This document shows, piece after piece, positions 63,884-64,000 of a stretch of 64,000 nucleotides of DNA. The notes under the pieces are model-generated. The model searched no databases, had not been told where the DNA came from, and saw nothing but the letters and a program-made list of their open reading frames with translations. A program made the translations under genes and the position numbers. Numbering within the stretch: position 1 is the first letter of the stretch; each line of letters begins with the position of its first letter. This stretch comes from Bedellia somnulentella. Taxonomy: Eukaryota; Arthropoda; Insecta; Lepidoptera; Bedelliidae. The stretch is taken from contig OY755176.1 in NCBI GenBank assembly GCA_963576735.1, positions 10,277,423 through 10,341,422 on the forward strand, read 5' to 3'.

Positions 63884-64000
63884 CTGTGTAGTGTCGGCTT
63901 TGAATAGCACTATTCCATTTCTTCCAGTGGGTGTACGTAAGAGGCGACTAACGGTATTGGGGCTTTTATATAATAATCTATAGTATAATATATAATTTTA
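63884..64000 (+). mobile_element. S2 element, cut by window end
   Basis: CTGTGTAGTGTCGGCTTTGA to GTATTGGGGCTTTTA, then AT-rich sequence that no longer matches S2 (from about 63978), so it may be interrupted by another insertion. Confidence 0.85.

Noticed and set aside
1..64000. CRISPR array, bacterial operons or integrated phage
   Set aside because: No regularly spaced identical short repeats, no ribosome-binding-site-led gene strings; base composition and repeats are those of an insect nuclear genome.

Overview
The window looks like AT-rich intergenic DNA from an insect, most likely a moth or butterfly. I infer this from several things together: the dispersed repeats (a GGGTTCCGTA...GACTCGCACTTGGCCGG repeat, an ACCGACTTCAAAAA repeat, Helitron-like termini ending in CTAG), insect-type mariner transposases, and RTE- and Jockey-like LINE proteins. 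The species cannot be told. I see no intact cellular protein-coding gene, no intact tRNA or rRNA gene, no CRISPR array and no bacterial-style operon. Two short first-exon candidates (near 1179 and 34010-34130, both minus) are the only hints of host genes.

Almost everything recognisable is transposable-element DNA. Two short families dominate. S1 is a tRNA-derived SINE of about 370 bp with A- and B-box-like heads and an ATGTT-type tail. It has two subfamilies, S1a and S1b, and about 19 copies. S2 is a family of about 245 bp with no obvious tRNA head and a TATG-repeat tail, with about 30 copies or fragments. Many copies carry target-site duplications (TSDs) of 9-13 bp that can be read directly, and several are 5'-truncated, so they moved by LINE-type retroposition. 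The 3' ends of S1, S2 and two LINE families (LINE-alpha 3100-3840, LINE-beta 29315-30361) share one plan: CTCTGCC-ACCCC-loop-GGGA-...-GCGTGA-like bases and an ATG-rich tandem tail. This suggests a shared retrotransposition machinery.

Layout. 1-6.2 kb: S1 copies, LINE-alpha C-terminus, a 411-bp foldback inside an S1. 6.3-9 kb: a decayed mariner and a rearranged tRNA-like element with a 17-bp TSD. 9-22 kb: S1/S2 fragments, a mariner fragment, a LINE-gamma insertion next to an S2 that used the same 13-nt target. 22-28 kb: a second mariner of the first family, a Helitron-like element of 924 bp, and a near-complete mariner broken by two TGA codons. 29-31 kb: an inverted-repeat element carrying a 1-kb LINE-beta insertion with an 18-bp TSD. 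38.3-42.7 kb: a deep nest (S2, then a GGGGCCGTTCAA element, then a hAT remnant, then an element with long inverted repeats and a CXC-type protein, plus three S1 copies). 46.8-47.7 kb: a Jockey-like LINE remnant. 49.6 and 57.1 kb: two copies of an unidentified segment with a 189-nt core that is nearly identical while its flanks have diverged. 51.3-52.9 kb: a P-element-like transposon with THAP domain, 27-bp inverted termini and an 8-bp TSD. 58.7-60.6 kb: a foldback element and a Tc1/mariner pseudogene with an S2 inside it.

The elements are related mainly by nesting, which gives a relative age order, and by the probable LINE-SINE partnership. All identity statements were made by eye.
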